Assembly: GCA_022113835.1 (NCBI GenBank)
Contig: JAILWY010000005.1
Location: 452,501-516,500, forward strand
Direction of reading: 5' to 3'
Origin: Atopsyche davidsoni
Taxonomy: Eukaryota > Arthropoda > Insecta > Trichoptera > Hydrobiosidae
DNA length: 64,000 nucleotides
The notes beneath the pieces were generated by a model. It made no database searches, had not been told where the DNA came from, and worked only from the letters and a program-made list of their open reading frames with translations. How positions within the stretch are numbered: position 1 is the first letter of the stretch; each line of letters begins with the position of its first letter. Positions 33,886-44,910 of this stretch are shown here, one piece after another. The position numbers and the translations under genes are program-made.

Positions 33886-35755
33886 TTCATGGTTATATGT
33901 CTCGCAACTCGCGCTGGGCTGTGAGAATCAGTTCATTTTGGTTTTTACGATGCATGAAGATACAGACTGTTACGCATCTCGACGCTGCAAATCAAAGTGA
34001 CACACGCGAGCGAGGTTTTAAATTAAACAACCGTGCTTTACACGCATTAGACAATTCCTTTTGTGTTTACTGTATGGATTTGCTTTGTTCTTGGGTGTTG
34101 TGCTGTGTCGCGTTCATCGTGTGAATCGTCTGACGTTTTGGTCCCCATACTGGGGCCAACTTCAGAAAAATCCCCAAAGATTCGTCACTTATGGGGTTTC
34201 GACCACTTAATATACAAAAGATCACAAAACACAATAAATTTTAATCACAAAATAATTACCAAGAATTACGTTATGTCACTTCGATATTCGCTGAAAATAC
34301 TCTGCTTCCTACAACTTTTAGAAATCATACTATGAAGCTGTTGCCTTTGACCATTGCCTATTATTATTTTTGGTTTGCGTTTCCGTACCGATTGCACAAA
34401 GAAATGTCTTTATAAATCCCAAAACCTGAATAATCAGAGCGCGCTAACTCTAAACGCTCAGAATCATAATGACACGATGAACTGCGCCGGGACTCATAGG
34501 TTTCTTTTTGGGGTTGAAGGTTGAGGTGGACAGCTTTATAAGCGAAGAAATGACCTAAAATCAGATGATATTTTATTAGAGTATGCTTTCAAAAGAAAAG
34601 TTATCTTTGAATACGGAATTCAAAAAGATGTGAAAAAAAGTTTGTCAAATTTAACTAATGGTAACCGAATACGGTAACTACTTCTGCAATAGTCCTATGT
34701 AAAAATAACAATATTTTTTTAAATTTAAATGTATGAACGTACATTAATAAAATCTTTACAGCAGTCTTCAGACATCCGACTAGACGCCCGAAAATATACT
34801 ACACCGCAAAAATTGATTTTTAACGTTTCCGGCTATTATGTTTACCAAAAACATCTTAAACGCCATAAATAATATATTCAGATCATATAATGTATGGTTA
34901 TATTCAATTTGTTGCATTGTTGTGTAATTGAGGTGTAATTGATTCTCAAAACTTTACAACCTTCCGTGTTTGTGGAATTTTAAGTGAATTCTTCGCGTTT
35001 TCTGTTGAATTACTTCCACAGAATTTAATTTGGTCGATGCATTATTGAAGGAATCCCACGATCCAGTGCGTCCTTAGTTCTGTGAAGAATCGGCTTTTCC
35101 TACGCGCGAGCCGATCGCGTGCTCCGTGCGAGGCACGAATCATTATTACGTTTTTCCTTATTAAAAATTAACTATTCAACTTCTCGTTCTGATAATGATG
35201 CACTATTCAGTAATAACCAGAAATAAAATGTTCGCGCCGCCGATGGAAGGTGCGAGAAGTGGCATAGCAGCCTTATCTAATCATTTTTATCTCTCAGCGA
35301 GTGTACACGGTGTCGTAAAATTTATACATAAACTTATAACTATGAAAAAAATTAAATCTGAGAATGAAATTTGTACTGATAAATAAACGTAGTTAGATAT
35401 ACAGGTGCACCCTTTCGTTACATTGTATTGTAAAATAATGTATCCAATAAGTTTTTTTTTTGGGTTTACGGTTTAAACGAAGAGAAATTCATAATTTTTT
35501 TCGGAATACACTTCACCGTCGTTGCGGTCTGGCGTCATAGTTATTTTGACTATTATTATCAACAAAAAAAAATCAAAATTAGTTTCAAAGGGTCAACAAT
35601 GCGCATTTTATTTTTTTAGTCGTCGATATATATTATATTTGTTATCGGTGCTTGCTTAGAAATACATTTTTAATATTCTAGTAATATTTGAAGTTATTTA
35701 GTTATTGAACTGTAAAGACTACACGAATTCGCGGAGTGCGTGCTTTGAGATTAGC
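33886..35755. other. AT-rich noncoding segment
   Basis: A minor CG patch at 35100-35140. Frames at 33789-34335 drift through AT-rich sequence without domains. No gene supported. Confidence 0.4.
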
Positions 35756-35760
35756 CAGCG

Positions 35761-36057
35761 AGCAAGCAGCAAGCAGCAAACAGCAAGCAGCAAGCAGCAA
35801 GCAGCAAGCAGCAAGCAGCAAGCAGCAAGCAGCAAGCAGCAAGCAGCAAGCAGCAAGCAGCAAGCAGCAAGCATCAAGCAGCAAGCAGCAAGCAGCAAGC
35901 AGCAAGCAGCAAGCAGCAAGCAGCAAGCAGCAAGCAGCAAGCAGCAAGCAGCAAGCAGCAAGCAGCAAGCAGCAAGCAGCAAGCAGCAAGCAGCAAGCAG
36001 CAAGCAGCAAGCAGCAAGCAGCAAACAGCAAGCAGCAAGCAGCAAGCAGCAAGCAGC
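35761..36057. repeat. 7-bp satellite (GCAAGCA)n, about 42 units
   Basis: Nearly perfect heptamer array with a few variants (GCAAACA near 35776 and 36021, GCATCAA near 35871). Seven and three are coprime, so every forward frame reads the same 7-residue cycle A-S-S-K-Q-Q-A and every reverse frame a C-L-L-L-A-A-C cycle. This explains open frames of 108 to 189 codons on both strands. They are artefacts unless transcripts show otherwise. Confidence 0.97.
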
Positions 36058-36600
36058 GCCCCGTCGGGCGACTCCGCGCGCGGCGCTTATTCAAATGTAT
36101 TCTAAATTTAAATTTAAAATCCTTTAATTCCATTCCATATTTAAATGTGAGTACTGCTCTCGCCGTGCGAGAGGAAGACGGCACGACGCTTTCTCTTCCG
36201 TACGAGGAGTCTTACCGATTCACTAATAATGGCTATAAGCAACAATTGATGTTTTTGAAAAACTGTACTTTCAAATATTTCTTAAATTTTAAATTTATTT
36301 ATTAAATTTGTCAAAAAAATCTTGTGTGATAATAATTTTTTTTATGATCAACGACATTTTTAAGATTCATGAGTATTTTATATTTAATGAACGGGATTAT
36401 TTATTCAGATCTCGAACACAGATATGCTCACAATATCGCAATACGAAATAAATAAAAAAATTATTTCCAAAGCTACAAGGTTATTTATGCAGTAACAGTT
36501 GAATAGGTGGGTTCAAAAAATCTTCATTCGGATAGTCTCCGCTCAGAAGTCTCTCCCTCGTGGAATAAGCGTTAAAACATCTTAAATTAAAAAAATGCAT
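36058..36600. other. CG patch then AT-rich segment
   Basis: A CG-rich shoulder of the heptamer array (36055-36090) is followed by AT-rich DNA with no gene. Confidence 0.4.
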
Positions 36601-36990
36601 TCTCACCCTTAGGCCTTTCAGCATAGGCGATGTGCCCGCTTATCGGTCTCATCACGTTTAATAAAACTTGTATTAATTTCCACCGCGCTCGTTTTGCGGT
36701 AGTAATTTGGCCCCGCGCAGCCGGAGATCCGATATCGCCCAAGGAGGTCCATAAAAATTATCCACGATTCAATCGCCTCAACGATGTGCGGCCGTGGAAA
36801 TCGTATTTATTTTGCGATTATGAGTAAAACGACTCAGCGCGAATACAGTATCGGCCCTCCAGAGTGTGCGTGGATTGTTCCTGTTCGCGGATTCAATATG
36901 CGGAGCCGTAACGGTCATCTCCTTATCCGACAAAAGGGAACTGGCTATGATCGCGTGACTTCAAAAACGGGACTTTTTAAAATTTAAAAT
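36600..36990. promoter_or_regulatory. Long complex GC island
   Basis: About 390 bp of mixed composition without tandem repeats. It holds GCTTATCGGTC, CGTTTAATAAAAC, GTATTAATTTCC, GGTAGTAATTTGG, CCATAAAAATTATCC, CGTATTTATTTTGCG and GGATTCAATATGCGG. Homeodomain and TTTAT/CCATAAA cores alternate with CG-rich spacers. A frame at 36784-36987 crosses it but is unrecognised. Strong enhancer candidate by appearance. Confidence 0.45.
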
Positions 36991-37227
36991 ATAGTAAAAA
37001 AATATTTATTCGTGGGTTTTCGCGGCTGTCGTTTTTAGAAATACTCGGTTCTCGAGTTCAATGATTTTTAAATCATGTCAAACAGTAGTTTATTTGGATT
37101 TGTAGAGTCGAAAACTGAGCAATTGTATGTTCAAGTTCGTCGAATCACTAGTAATTTAGTGTATTTCCGGTATTTGTATACTGGGAAGTCGCAGAATTTT
37201 AAAAACAATTTTTTAAAAAAAGTTAAA
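36991..37227. other. AT-rich noncoding segment
   Basis: No structure identified. Confidence 0.4.
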
Positions 37228-37300
37228 AATTCCAACAGAATTTGAACCGATGAACCAATTGTTGGCTTGCATGAGTGATACCCAATAAACCACAAAATGT
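37228..37300 (-). mobile_element. tRNA-derived SINE relic
   Basis: On the minus strand, A box TGTGGTTTATTGGGTATCAC (about 37274-37293) precedes B box ATCGGTTCAAATTCTG (37236-37251). Confidence 0.55.
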
Positions 37301-37339
37301 TCAAAGATTGGTTAATTAATATGAAGTAATGGCTAGAGT

Positions 37340-37515
37340 GTAACCGACGCCTGTGCCTGCGCCGGGTCCGCTCGGGTGCGCCGGAGCTTGCAATATTCTG
37401 CTACATTTTTTTCTCTGTCGGTGCGCCGGGGGGCCTATCTCTCCGGGGATCAGACCCGCAGGCTCCTCACGAGGAACTCCAGACCATCCACGCATTGCAA
37501 CACCTACTAATGAGG
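37340..37515. promoter_or_regulatory. GC island
   Basis: CG-rich with two similar GTGCGCCGG words near 37376 and 37421. A long frame (37353-37766) runs through this island, a SINE relic and the next island; it starts on GTG and is not a gene. Confidence 0.25.
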
Positions 37516-37607
37516 GAAATAAAACTGACCCCGCCGATGTACGCAGCTTACATCTTATTGTACTTAAATTAATATACTACCCAAATAAAATCTTCGATAT
37601 AATCTTG

Positions 37608-37682
37608 TCAGGTCGGGGACTCGAACTTCCGAGTCTTAGTCATGAGACATCGTTTTTTAATCACCGGACTAACGATTTAGTC
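37608..37682 (-). mobile_element. tRNA-derived SINE relic, well preserved
   Basis: The minus strand reads A box GTTAGTCCGGTGATTAAAAA then B box GGAAGTTCGAGTCCCCGACC. The B box is nearly canonical. It differs from the relics at 37228 and 33236, so several SINE families have inserted in this region. Confidence 0.65.
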
Positions 37683-37719
37683 TTTATAAGAAGTTCTGCG
37701 GGCTTTGAATGTTATTTCT

Positions 37720-37925
37720 GTGCGGAGGCGCCTCGGGCAGGGAGTGCATCGCGGCTGAAGAGATAATCCGGATGATCCGTCCTGATTTATTCCGTGCGCA
37801 GATGCGCGCATGCGTGAGTAATGTCGCCTGATGTTTAATTTAGATCATCCGATGCGAGCCTGCGCCTCCGTCCGACACCGCCGTCTCGTCGCAGGGCAAA
37901 GGAACTGGACCACTCAATGAAGTTG
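37720..37925. promoter_or_regulatory. GC island with TTTAAT/GATCATC
   Basis: CG-rich blocks separated by TGATGTTTAATTTAGATCATC. There are no tandem repeats. Confidence 0.3.
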
Positions 37926-39325
37926 CTAAATCCAAAGCAGGATACGGAGTTGTTACTTTTAAACAGCCCAATACATCAATTAAATTATAGGTTCGGATAT
38001 CTATATATTTTTTCTATTTTTTTTTCGCAATAACAGCAAAATTAAATATCAGAGAGAAGCATCAACGCTTTTGTAGTAGTTTTCGACGTTTTTAAATCAA
38101 TCTCAGTAGATCGAATGACTTCTTACGATTAGTGTTGAAATACGTTGTTTTTAAGTTCCATAGAGTTTTATCTAAGGCTTACTCAATGGAGCCACGCAAC
38201 ATACAGATTTACATATGCAATTAAGATGGAATATTGAAATCGTTCGCCTGAAAGTGAATTCGGGCAGTCAAATATTTAATATGTAATATTTTTGTAAAAC
38301 AAAATTATCAAATAAGCAAAAAAAATGTAAAAAAAAAAGTTGATAGCTCCAAAAGTCCAGTACGATTGCTTTGATGCAGCAGTTGAGTAGCTGTTACCTT
38401 ATTAACGGACAAACGAATGTGGTTACTTCGGATAGATAATCCCTCTCGACTGCAATCCGCTGCAAGCATAATAAAAAATGCAGTAAGCACGTGCGTATCT
38501 TACTTTAATGCACTCTGCCAATTCAACATTTGACAACTTAACACGCAATTAAAATATTGGTTTAAACTTTTGAAATCGAAATCTTGAGTGTTTTAGTGCG
38601 GCGATTCACTGTCGTTCTTCGTTCAAGACTGACTCGCACATCGCAATCGCACAAATAGACTTGTCTTGATACAATAAAATCAATATCATCACAACAGCTG
38701 TTTAAACCTTGAAATTTATATATTTTTTACTAAATTCGATTAAAAAAGCAAAAAAAAATGTTACAAAATGTTGTTCCTTTGAACTGTTTCATATGATAGA
38801 AATCAATTTGACACATAAATCGTTGGTATTTTTAAACATTTTAATAAGTTAAAAGGAATTTTTTTTCCGGATTTCTGATCACAATTTCTGAGTAAAAAAG
38901 CACAAAAATATAACAAAAATCTAACCTAAATTTAAAAAAAATTAAATTATATTAAGGTTTTCTGCCAGGAGTTAACTGTCAATCCGTTACAGTTCTCCAG
39001 TAGTTTCGTAAATGTGATCGTAGGTTAAGGCAACCGTTGATATTACATTAACTTCGGTCTCGGGTATTTTGCTGCGTTATGCGTTGAGTCTTCCAGGGTT
39101 TTGGGCCCGCTACTTTGGCTATCTTAAGGGATCTCTCTAGAAAGATAAACGCAGTACAACACCCAAGAACGGAACAATTTTTTATAATATTTATTTTTGT
39201 CTACAGAGTAAAAAGAGTGCTTCTCATGCAATGCAATAAGTGCATAAAAAAGCTTTATACGCAAGCACTGTCTTGCTTGTGAGAATTATCTGATTGATAC
39301 AGTTCTATTTACGATCTCTCGGCCG
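37926..39325. other. AT-rich noncoding segment
   Basis: No gene. An E-box CACGTG lies near 38488. Confidence 0.4.
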
Positions 39326-39329
39326 CGTC

Positions 39330-39500
39330 TTCAAGGTCCTGGCCGGGGGCTCTCCCGGCAGGAGCGATAAGGAGGCGCTCCGTGCGCGTCCCCGGGCCGG
39401 GCGGCGACCGTGTCCTTTGCGAGTCGTAAATTTGAAAACAAAACCGATTATCGTCCGGATTGTGGGATTCAGAATGGAGCTCCCGAAGTTCGAGGACCAA
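39330..39500. promoter_or_regulatory. GC island
   Basis: CG-rich with CCCCGGGCCGGGCGGCG. A 145-codon frame (39294-39731) starts on TTG, then crosses into AT-rich DNA. It matches nothing I know. Confidence 0.25.
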
Positions 39501-39834
39501 GCGTCTACTTCACCTTTTATTAAAGTCATCTTTGAGTTACTTTTATATTATGACTGGAAGATTTCACATATATTTTATATTGCTAACTTTTATCTTACAA
39601 GGGCTTTGTCAAGAACTCGAATGACGAAACCACTCACTTCAAAATATAATATCTCCTTGAATGTGACAATTATGGATGTTGCAGATATGAAGCATCCCAA
39701 ATCAAATAATTATATGGTAATTCATTTGTAATTTTTCATATATTCTTCGTATTATTTACAACAAAAAAAAACCTTTAAACTCACACCATTTTGTATGGAG
39801 TAGTTTCATTTAAAAAACTGTTTATATTCATAAG

Positions 39835-39910
39835 CAAACTGATTTATGCGGCTACCGGTTAGAAATCATTCGCCATAAATAGGCTTCCCTAAAATATTAA
39901 GCAGCCTAAT
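39835..39910. promoter_or_regulatory. PBX/Hox-like cluster
   Basis: CTGATTTATGCGG (TGATTTAT at 39840-39847), CTACCGGTTAG and CGCCATAAATAGG occur within 55 bp in otherwise AT-rich DNA. TGATTTATG is a known Extradenticle-Hox composite form for posterior Hox proteins. Confidence 0.3.
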
Positions 39911-40383
39911 GAATTTGACTTTCCATTTATCTTATATTGAAAAGCCTTATTGTAAAAAAATATTTTATAGAGTCAATGCTAAAATATATGTCAATAATTC
40001 ACATTAATTTATTTATTTTTAACACTTTAATTTAAATTATTAATGTTTCAAATGGATTTGATGAATTAAAGTTTATTTAGGGTTTTTACATTAAAATATT
40101 TGATAAAATATTTTTGTGTGGGATTAATCACCCTTTATCCTCCGCCTCGAGCGGACCGCGGGCCTGCTCCTGCAGCACTGAAGGACGCAGCACAACGTCG
40201 CAGCACTGAAGCAATCGACCGTAAAACTTTATTTTCATGCAATTCTGAGCTTCCTCTTGTTAATCAGCGGACGCGGGCATTCGGATAGAAAAATATGCAC
40301 ATTTACAACCCGTCTGGCATGCGTGGTAATAATCAAGGAAACAAGATAATGCCGGCTATACGTGTGGCATTATCTTAGTTATG

Positions 40384-40385
<2 letters not shown>
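39911..40385. other. AT-rich segment with small island
   Basis: A CG-rich patch at 40140-40210 has a repeated CAGCACTGAAG (near 40171 and 40200). No gene. Confidence 0.4.

Positions 40386-40465
<80 letters not shown>
40386..40465. repeat. (AT)n microsatellite
   Basis: About 80 bp of AT dinucleotides with one GT interruption. Confidence 0.98.
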
Positions 40466-40559
40466 ATTATATTATATTCATAATTTCATGATCATAAAGT
40501 AAGCTGACTCGTAAGATCTGGCTATGACATTGAACGATCGCTTCAATTAAATTTAATTG

Positions 40560-41110
40560 TTTTGTCTCCGATTTCGGCGCGGGCATTTTTGAAATTCCTC
40601 TCAAATCGTGTACTATGGCCGCTATTTACAGTCCGTTTGCGTACAATTTGTCAGTTTAGTCACATTCTGCCACGAGCGTCCGAGGCGAAAGCACCATCCG
40701 TCATGATCCACGGCCGGTCGCATTTAATCGCTCCCCAATTTGTATATGAGTAAAAAGCCGCTCTCCCTCGCCCGCGCCCCGTAGCCCGCGGCCGCGATTT
40801 GTTTCCACGCCGGGTAATTGGCTGGCAGACAGACCGACAGACGGACGGCCGCCATGTTTGAATAGGTGATGAAACGAACCATTATTTATGAAACGTGAAA
40901 AATGTAAAATCCTTTTGCACGTCACCCGACCCGGCCACTTAGCGCGGCCAGTCAGAGAGGGTGGCGATTTGCAAGAGCCTTGCAGTCGGCAGGACTGTTA
41001 ACAAGGCTCATGCGCCGAGGAAACCTCCAGCGGGGATTCCCCGGAGACTTTAAATCAGGTGGTCTTAAAAATGCATTACTCATGACCGAAAATTTTCCAT
41101 TCCGTGCATG
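40560..41110. promoter_or_regulatory. Long complex GC island
   Basis: CG-rich core 40670-41060 with no tandem array. Visible sites: GGCATTTAATCGC, GGTAATTGGC, GGCCGCCATGTTTG (YY1/PHO-like GCCAT), AACCATTATTTATGAAACG and TTTTGCACGTCACC. Frames on both strands are unrecognised. Together with 36600 and 43340 this is one of the three richest candidate regulatory islands. Confidence 0.4.
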
Positions 41111-42400
41111 TCTCCGCCAAAGGAATATGTCAATTTCTTATAGATCACATGTTTGGTTGGCAATTACCATCGAATTTCGTTACCCGTTTCTTTGCCACAG
41201 ACAACATTAAACATAATAAGTATACACATTCGCCAAAGAAGCCGCACAAAAGGTGGGAAGTTTAACAAATGCATTTATTATTTGTACATACTTGTTTTGT
41301 TAAAGGTTTTTGTTGTTTCACCTGACATCGTGATCTTTAGATAAAAATATATCGGTTCGAATATTTTTACTAATTTTTATTTGTTTATTGATCGAATAAT
41401 AATTTATTTATTTGCAGAGAGTTAAAATTTTAATGTTGTTAAAGTAACAAAGAACTGTTTTAAAAATAACACCGAGAAGGCATTATCTTATAAATGTCGT
41501 GTGTATTGGATTCATACGTTTGAAAAATGTTTATTCTAAAAATTATCATCTTTCACGTTTTTCAAATCGAGTGAATTCTCGACGCAGATGGTTCAATTCT
41601 CACGAACTCCAACGAAGCAAATCACCAGAAATTAAGTTAACACGTTTAAAGTTACTCTTGTTAAATTATTGAACAAACACACTTGGCTCGCGGGGGAAGC
41701 TCCACCGCGGACACCTTACTCATTATTTTATTTTTCACATTATTTTCGGTTAAACCCATTTTTTTGAATGAAAGTCAGCATTATTTTTAAGCTTATTATA
41801 TTTTTAAGGATTATTTTTTGCCTTAAAGCTCACCTGATTTCTTTTCATTCGTTTATGGACTCAATTTTTTTTTAACCACTACACATATAACAAAATAAAA
41901 AGGAACAGTCTAATTCCATAATTTATACATTAAGTAAAACCAATACATGCATAAAAAAAAGAAAGAATTAATGAAATGTTTCATTTATTTTATTTAGTTT
42001 TAATCTTCCAAATAATAAAAACAAATGGTTTCTATTAATTATTAAGTAAATATAGGATTTTGAAGAATCTTATATCGATAGTTGCAAATTATCGATTCTA
42101 ATAAACACTTAAACAATATTAAATTTAAGTGCAGTAAGTGATGAATAATAATTACTGAGGTAGTTTTCGAAACATTATAATTGCAATCATTAAATGATTT
42201 GAATGTCATTATTTTAAATATCCAGAAATGTATTAATATATTATTTAAGACAAGCAAATTGAGTAAAACCAAAACCTCCGGTACTCATAAAGCTTTATTT
42301 GCAAAATAATTCAGTCTGGGTGATTTTTAGCATACTGGCATCGATGAATTATATATATATTATAATATTTAAAAAAATCTGTGAATATCTGAAATCAGCC
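41111..42400. other. AT-rich noncoding segment
   Basis: Long T and A runs; GGTTCGAATATT near 41355 is at best a decayed B box. No gene. Confidence 0.4.
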
Positions 42401-42810
42401 GTCCCGTGTGCGGTCGCTTCCCCTACATAATCGGTCTGGCGAACGTGAATGCAAAATGAGCAAATATTCAAAGTTTACCAATTAAATATAAGTGCTGTTC
42501 CGAAAAATGTTCGCTCTTTGAAAAGGCAACCTGTTTGCGGCGAGGTCCGCGTGGGGGGCGGCGGGGACGTGGACGGGCACACGTGGACGAGCTCACGTGG
42601 ACGAGCACACGTGGACGAGTTCACGTAGACGAGCACACGTGGACGAGCACACGTAGACGAGCACACGTGGACGAGCACACGTGGACGAGCACACGTGGAC
42701 GAGCACACGTGGACGAGCACACGTGGACGAGCACACGTGGACGAGCACACGTGGACGAGCACACGTGGACGAGCACAGTCTAGGGGCCCGTCTGCGGTGG
42801 GAACTGGCCC
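42400..42810. promoter_or_regulatory. GC island with E-box array
   Basis: CG-rich shoulders enclose the 14-bp array. Frames on both strands (42475-42814) encode only repeat peptides such as VDEHTWTST or RVLVHVCSSTCA. Confidence 0.4.
42567..42776. repeat. 14-bp minisatellite x15 forming CACGTG E-boxes
   Basis: Fifteen units of ACGTGGACGAGCAC. Each junction of ...CAC with ACGTGG creates the palindromic E-box CACGTG. By my count 12 of 14 junctions are intact; the units starting at 42623 and 42651 read ACGTAG and lose it. CACGTG is the target of bHLH proteins such as Myc/Max and CLOCK/CYCLE; RCGTG within it also fits HIF-type sites. Confidence 0.96.
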
Positions 42811-43260
42811 TCACTCGGACGTCTGCAAGAGTTCTTACGAATAAGTCATCATCATAAACTTATAACATATGTTTTAACTGTAGTTGTCAACACAATACTA
42901 CGTTTTACGTTTACGGCTTTTACCTAACATGACGGCGAGTGGATCGAAGCTGTGTGATGTATACCGATTACCTAAAAGTATATTGTTGTAAAAACACGTA
43001 TCAATATGGATCTTGTGAATAATATAATAATGAAGTTATTGTTCACAGACAAAACTGATTTCTAATCATAAAAGTCCCTTCCAAAAAAAATATTTCTTTA
43101 CATCTTTTTTCACAAATATTATCAAACTTGTTTGGTTCCTTCAAATTCGTACACAGAGATTCCCTGTTTCCTTCTCACAGAGACGAAGGTTCGGGTAATT
43201 AATTTAAGCACGTATGCTCCGGCTGCTACTTTGATGTCGACTAAAAATCGGTTTTATTGG
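42811..43260. other. AT-rich noncoding segment
   Basis: No gene or repeat seen. Confidence 0.4.
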
Positions 43261-43294
43261 TATAGATATAGATAATTGAACAAATTCAAGGCAG

Positions 43295-43338
43295 TCCCAT
43301 ACAATAGTAATTATTTTTTAATCCAAATTTGTATGGGA
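43295..43338. repeat. 10-bp inverted repeat
   Basis: TCCCATACAA (43295-43304) and TTGTATGGGA (43329-43338) are exact complements around 24 AT-rich bases. Confidence 0.7.
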
Positions 43339-43339
43339 T

Positions 43340-43760
43340 TAAAGCTGTCCCGGCGCTGCAGCTGATTGACACGCGCATCCATCAGCGGCGACTCGCTCCG
43401 CGCCCTCCTAGGCGATGACGGCCCATGGGAATTTCGGAGGTTTCACGAATAAATGATTATTTATCGTGATGTATGGCGCAGAACAATGACTAATGAGGTG
43501 CGCCTCATCGATTACGGGCCGGGCCGGAGATCCTATCGGCGGAATACTTTCCATTCGGAATTTTTTTTACCAATCTATCATACACTAAATGCGTATTATT
43601 AACCGATGGATTAATTTATAGTGATGATTTGATTTATCGCGGTTAATTATAAAACTCTTCGGACTCTTGGCCGCCGTAACGACTGCGGGATCTTGTGCAA
43701 TACCCGAAGACGCGAGTCCGCGGACGAGCAGTCCGGCTCTCAGGCGGCATGCAGTCCTTG
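43340..43760. promoter_or_regulatory. Complex GC island with Exd/Hox-like sites
   Basis: Contains GCTGATTGACACGCG (TGATTGAC is the Extradenticle/Homothorax composite), CCATCAGCGG, ATAAATGATTATTTATCG (arms ATAAAT/ATTTAT around GATT), an imperfect palindrome ATGAGG-TGCG-CCTCAT, CATCGATTACGGG, and GTTTAT-like sites. In the AT-rich stretch before the second CG-rich block is TTTGATTTATCGCGG (TGATTTAT at 43630-43637) with GGTTAATTATAAAAC. No tandem repeats. The most motif-dense island in the window. Confidence 0.45.
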
Positions 43761-44000
43761 TATAATTTATTACTAATCGACAGCTTGAAATCGAACTTCC
43801 TTTGCGCCTGACACCATATTTATAATATATATTTTTGTGTGTATATGTATGTATAAATGTGTTTTAAAATAGTACGATTTTGGTTTTTTCAAATATGATT
43901 TGAATTGGGCAGTGCTTTGGCAGTAACGCAGCTTACACGCCTCAGGTCTGTGTAGTTTCATTCGGAACCAATTGATGTTAAAATGATAGCAGTCCTGTCG
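43761..44000. other. AT-rich noncoding segment
   Basis: TATGTATG-type runs near 43830. A minus-strand frame (43773-43961) is unrecognised. Confidence 0.4.
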
Positions 44001-44235
44001 CCGAATGCTTTGGCACGGCCTCCATTATTCATGGCGACCCCGAAGACGCGCGGCGCGGCGTCTCGTGAGCGTTCCGGCAGGCGTCGGAGTGCGCTGGTCC
44101 CGGGCGGCTCCTGGTGACGTCAGACCGCCAGGAGTCGCCGCCCTCGCCGCCCTCGCCGCCTGCATTATTCATGGAAGCGCCTGCCTCGGGGAGATGCGGT
44201 CGCGGTGCATGCGACTTGCGACATTTTAAATTATC
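44000..44235. promoter_or_regulatory. GC island with CRE and duplicated CATTATTCATGG
   Basis: CATTATTCATGG occurs at 44023-44034 and again at 44163-44174, exactly 140 bp apart. Between them lie a perfect CRE TGACGTCA (44115-44122) and a 9-bp array TCGCCGCCC x3 (44135-44160). ATTATTCAT resembles a POU-type site. Frames on both strands are unrecognised. Confidence 0.4.
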
Positions 44236-44910
44236 CGAGCTAATTTTGCACACATACTAGGCCCAATTTCATATGAGCTGAGATACGCAAACTAATCACA
44301 ATCAATACCAACAGATTATGTTCTTTTAAAACTCTAAATAGCTTGGCTCGCGCAAACCATAAATTATTATCAATTAGTCGGTAATTGAATATCTGAATTT
44401 AATTATTTTTAAAAATAAATTTTCAATCGTAAAATTAATAATTTTTCAATCAGCCTGCATTGTGCAATTTTAAAAAATATATTTTGATTAAAATAAACAA
44501 CTCATATTACAAAATAGCTCTTTCTTACCATAATGGACTGTACTTTCGCATTTTAATTGCTAGTGTCTAACAGCGGTATACATTATGGGCAACGTAAAGT
44601 TTGTGTATCTTTTTAAACGCAATATTTTAAAAATATGTCGCAGTTCTGTAACTAAAATTTATGTGAGAAAAAAAAAACTTTTTCAATCACAAAAACACAG
44701 GAATATTGTTCAGGATTTATATGGTTTCGTTGTTTTTATGAATAATACGATGTTGATACTTTCTAAAAATTACCAATTTATTATGTTTTGAAATATTTAC
44801 TCCGCAGCATTAAGTTTTTCATGAAAGCAATTTTCACAAGGGAGCGTTGTATCAACAAACCAAAAAAATGTTATATAGAAAAAAGTTTAAAAAATAAGCG
44901 TCGTACATAG
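44236..44910. other. AT-rich noncoding segment
   Basis: No gene supported; a frame at 44585-44791 is Lys/Phe-rich and unrecognised. Confidence 0.4.

Noticed and set aside
33589..34124. Overlapping Pro/Arg- and Gly/Ser-rich frames
   Set aside because: Encoded by the GAGAG minisatellite in different frames on both strands.
35761..36057. CRISPR-like or other spaced repeat array
   Set aside because: Units are directly contiguous with no spacers, in a eukaryotic context.
35702..36305. Long reading frames (108 to 189 codons) on both strands
   Set aside because: Entirely produced by the 7-bp satellite, which has no stop in any frame; the non-repeat tails show no domain.
37353..37766. 137-codon frame
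   Set aside because: Starts on GTG and includes a SINE relic translated through its B and A boxes.
39294..39731. 145-codon frame
   Set aside because: Starts on TTG and crosses from a GC island into AT-rich DNA with an abrupt composition change. No domain.
42475..42814. VDEHTWTST-type repeat protein
   Set aside because: Direct translation of the 14-bp array; every frame on both strands is open for the same reason.
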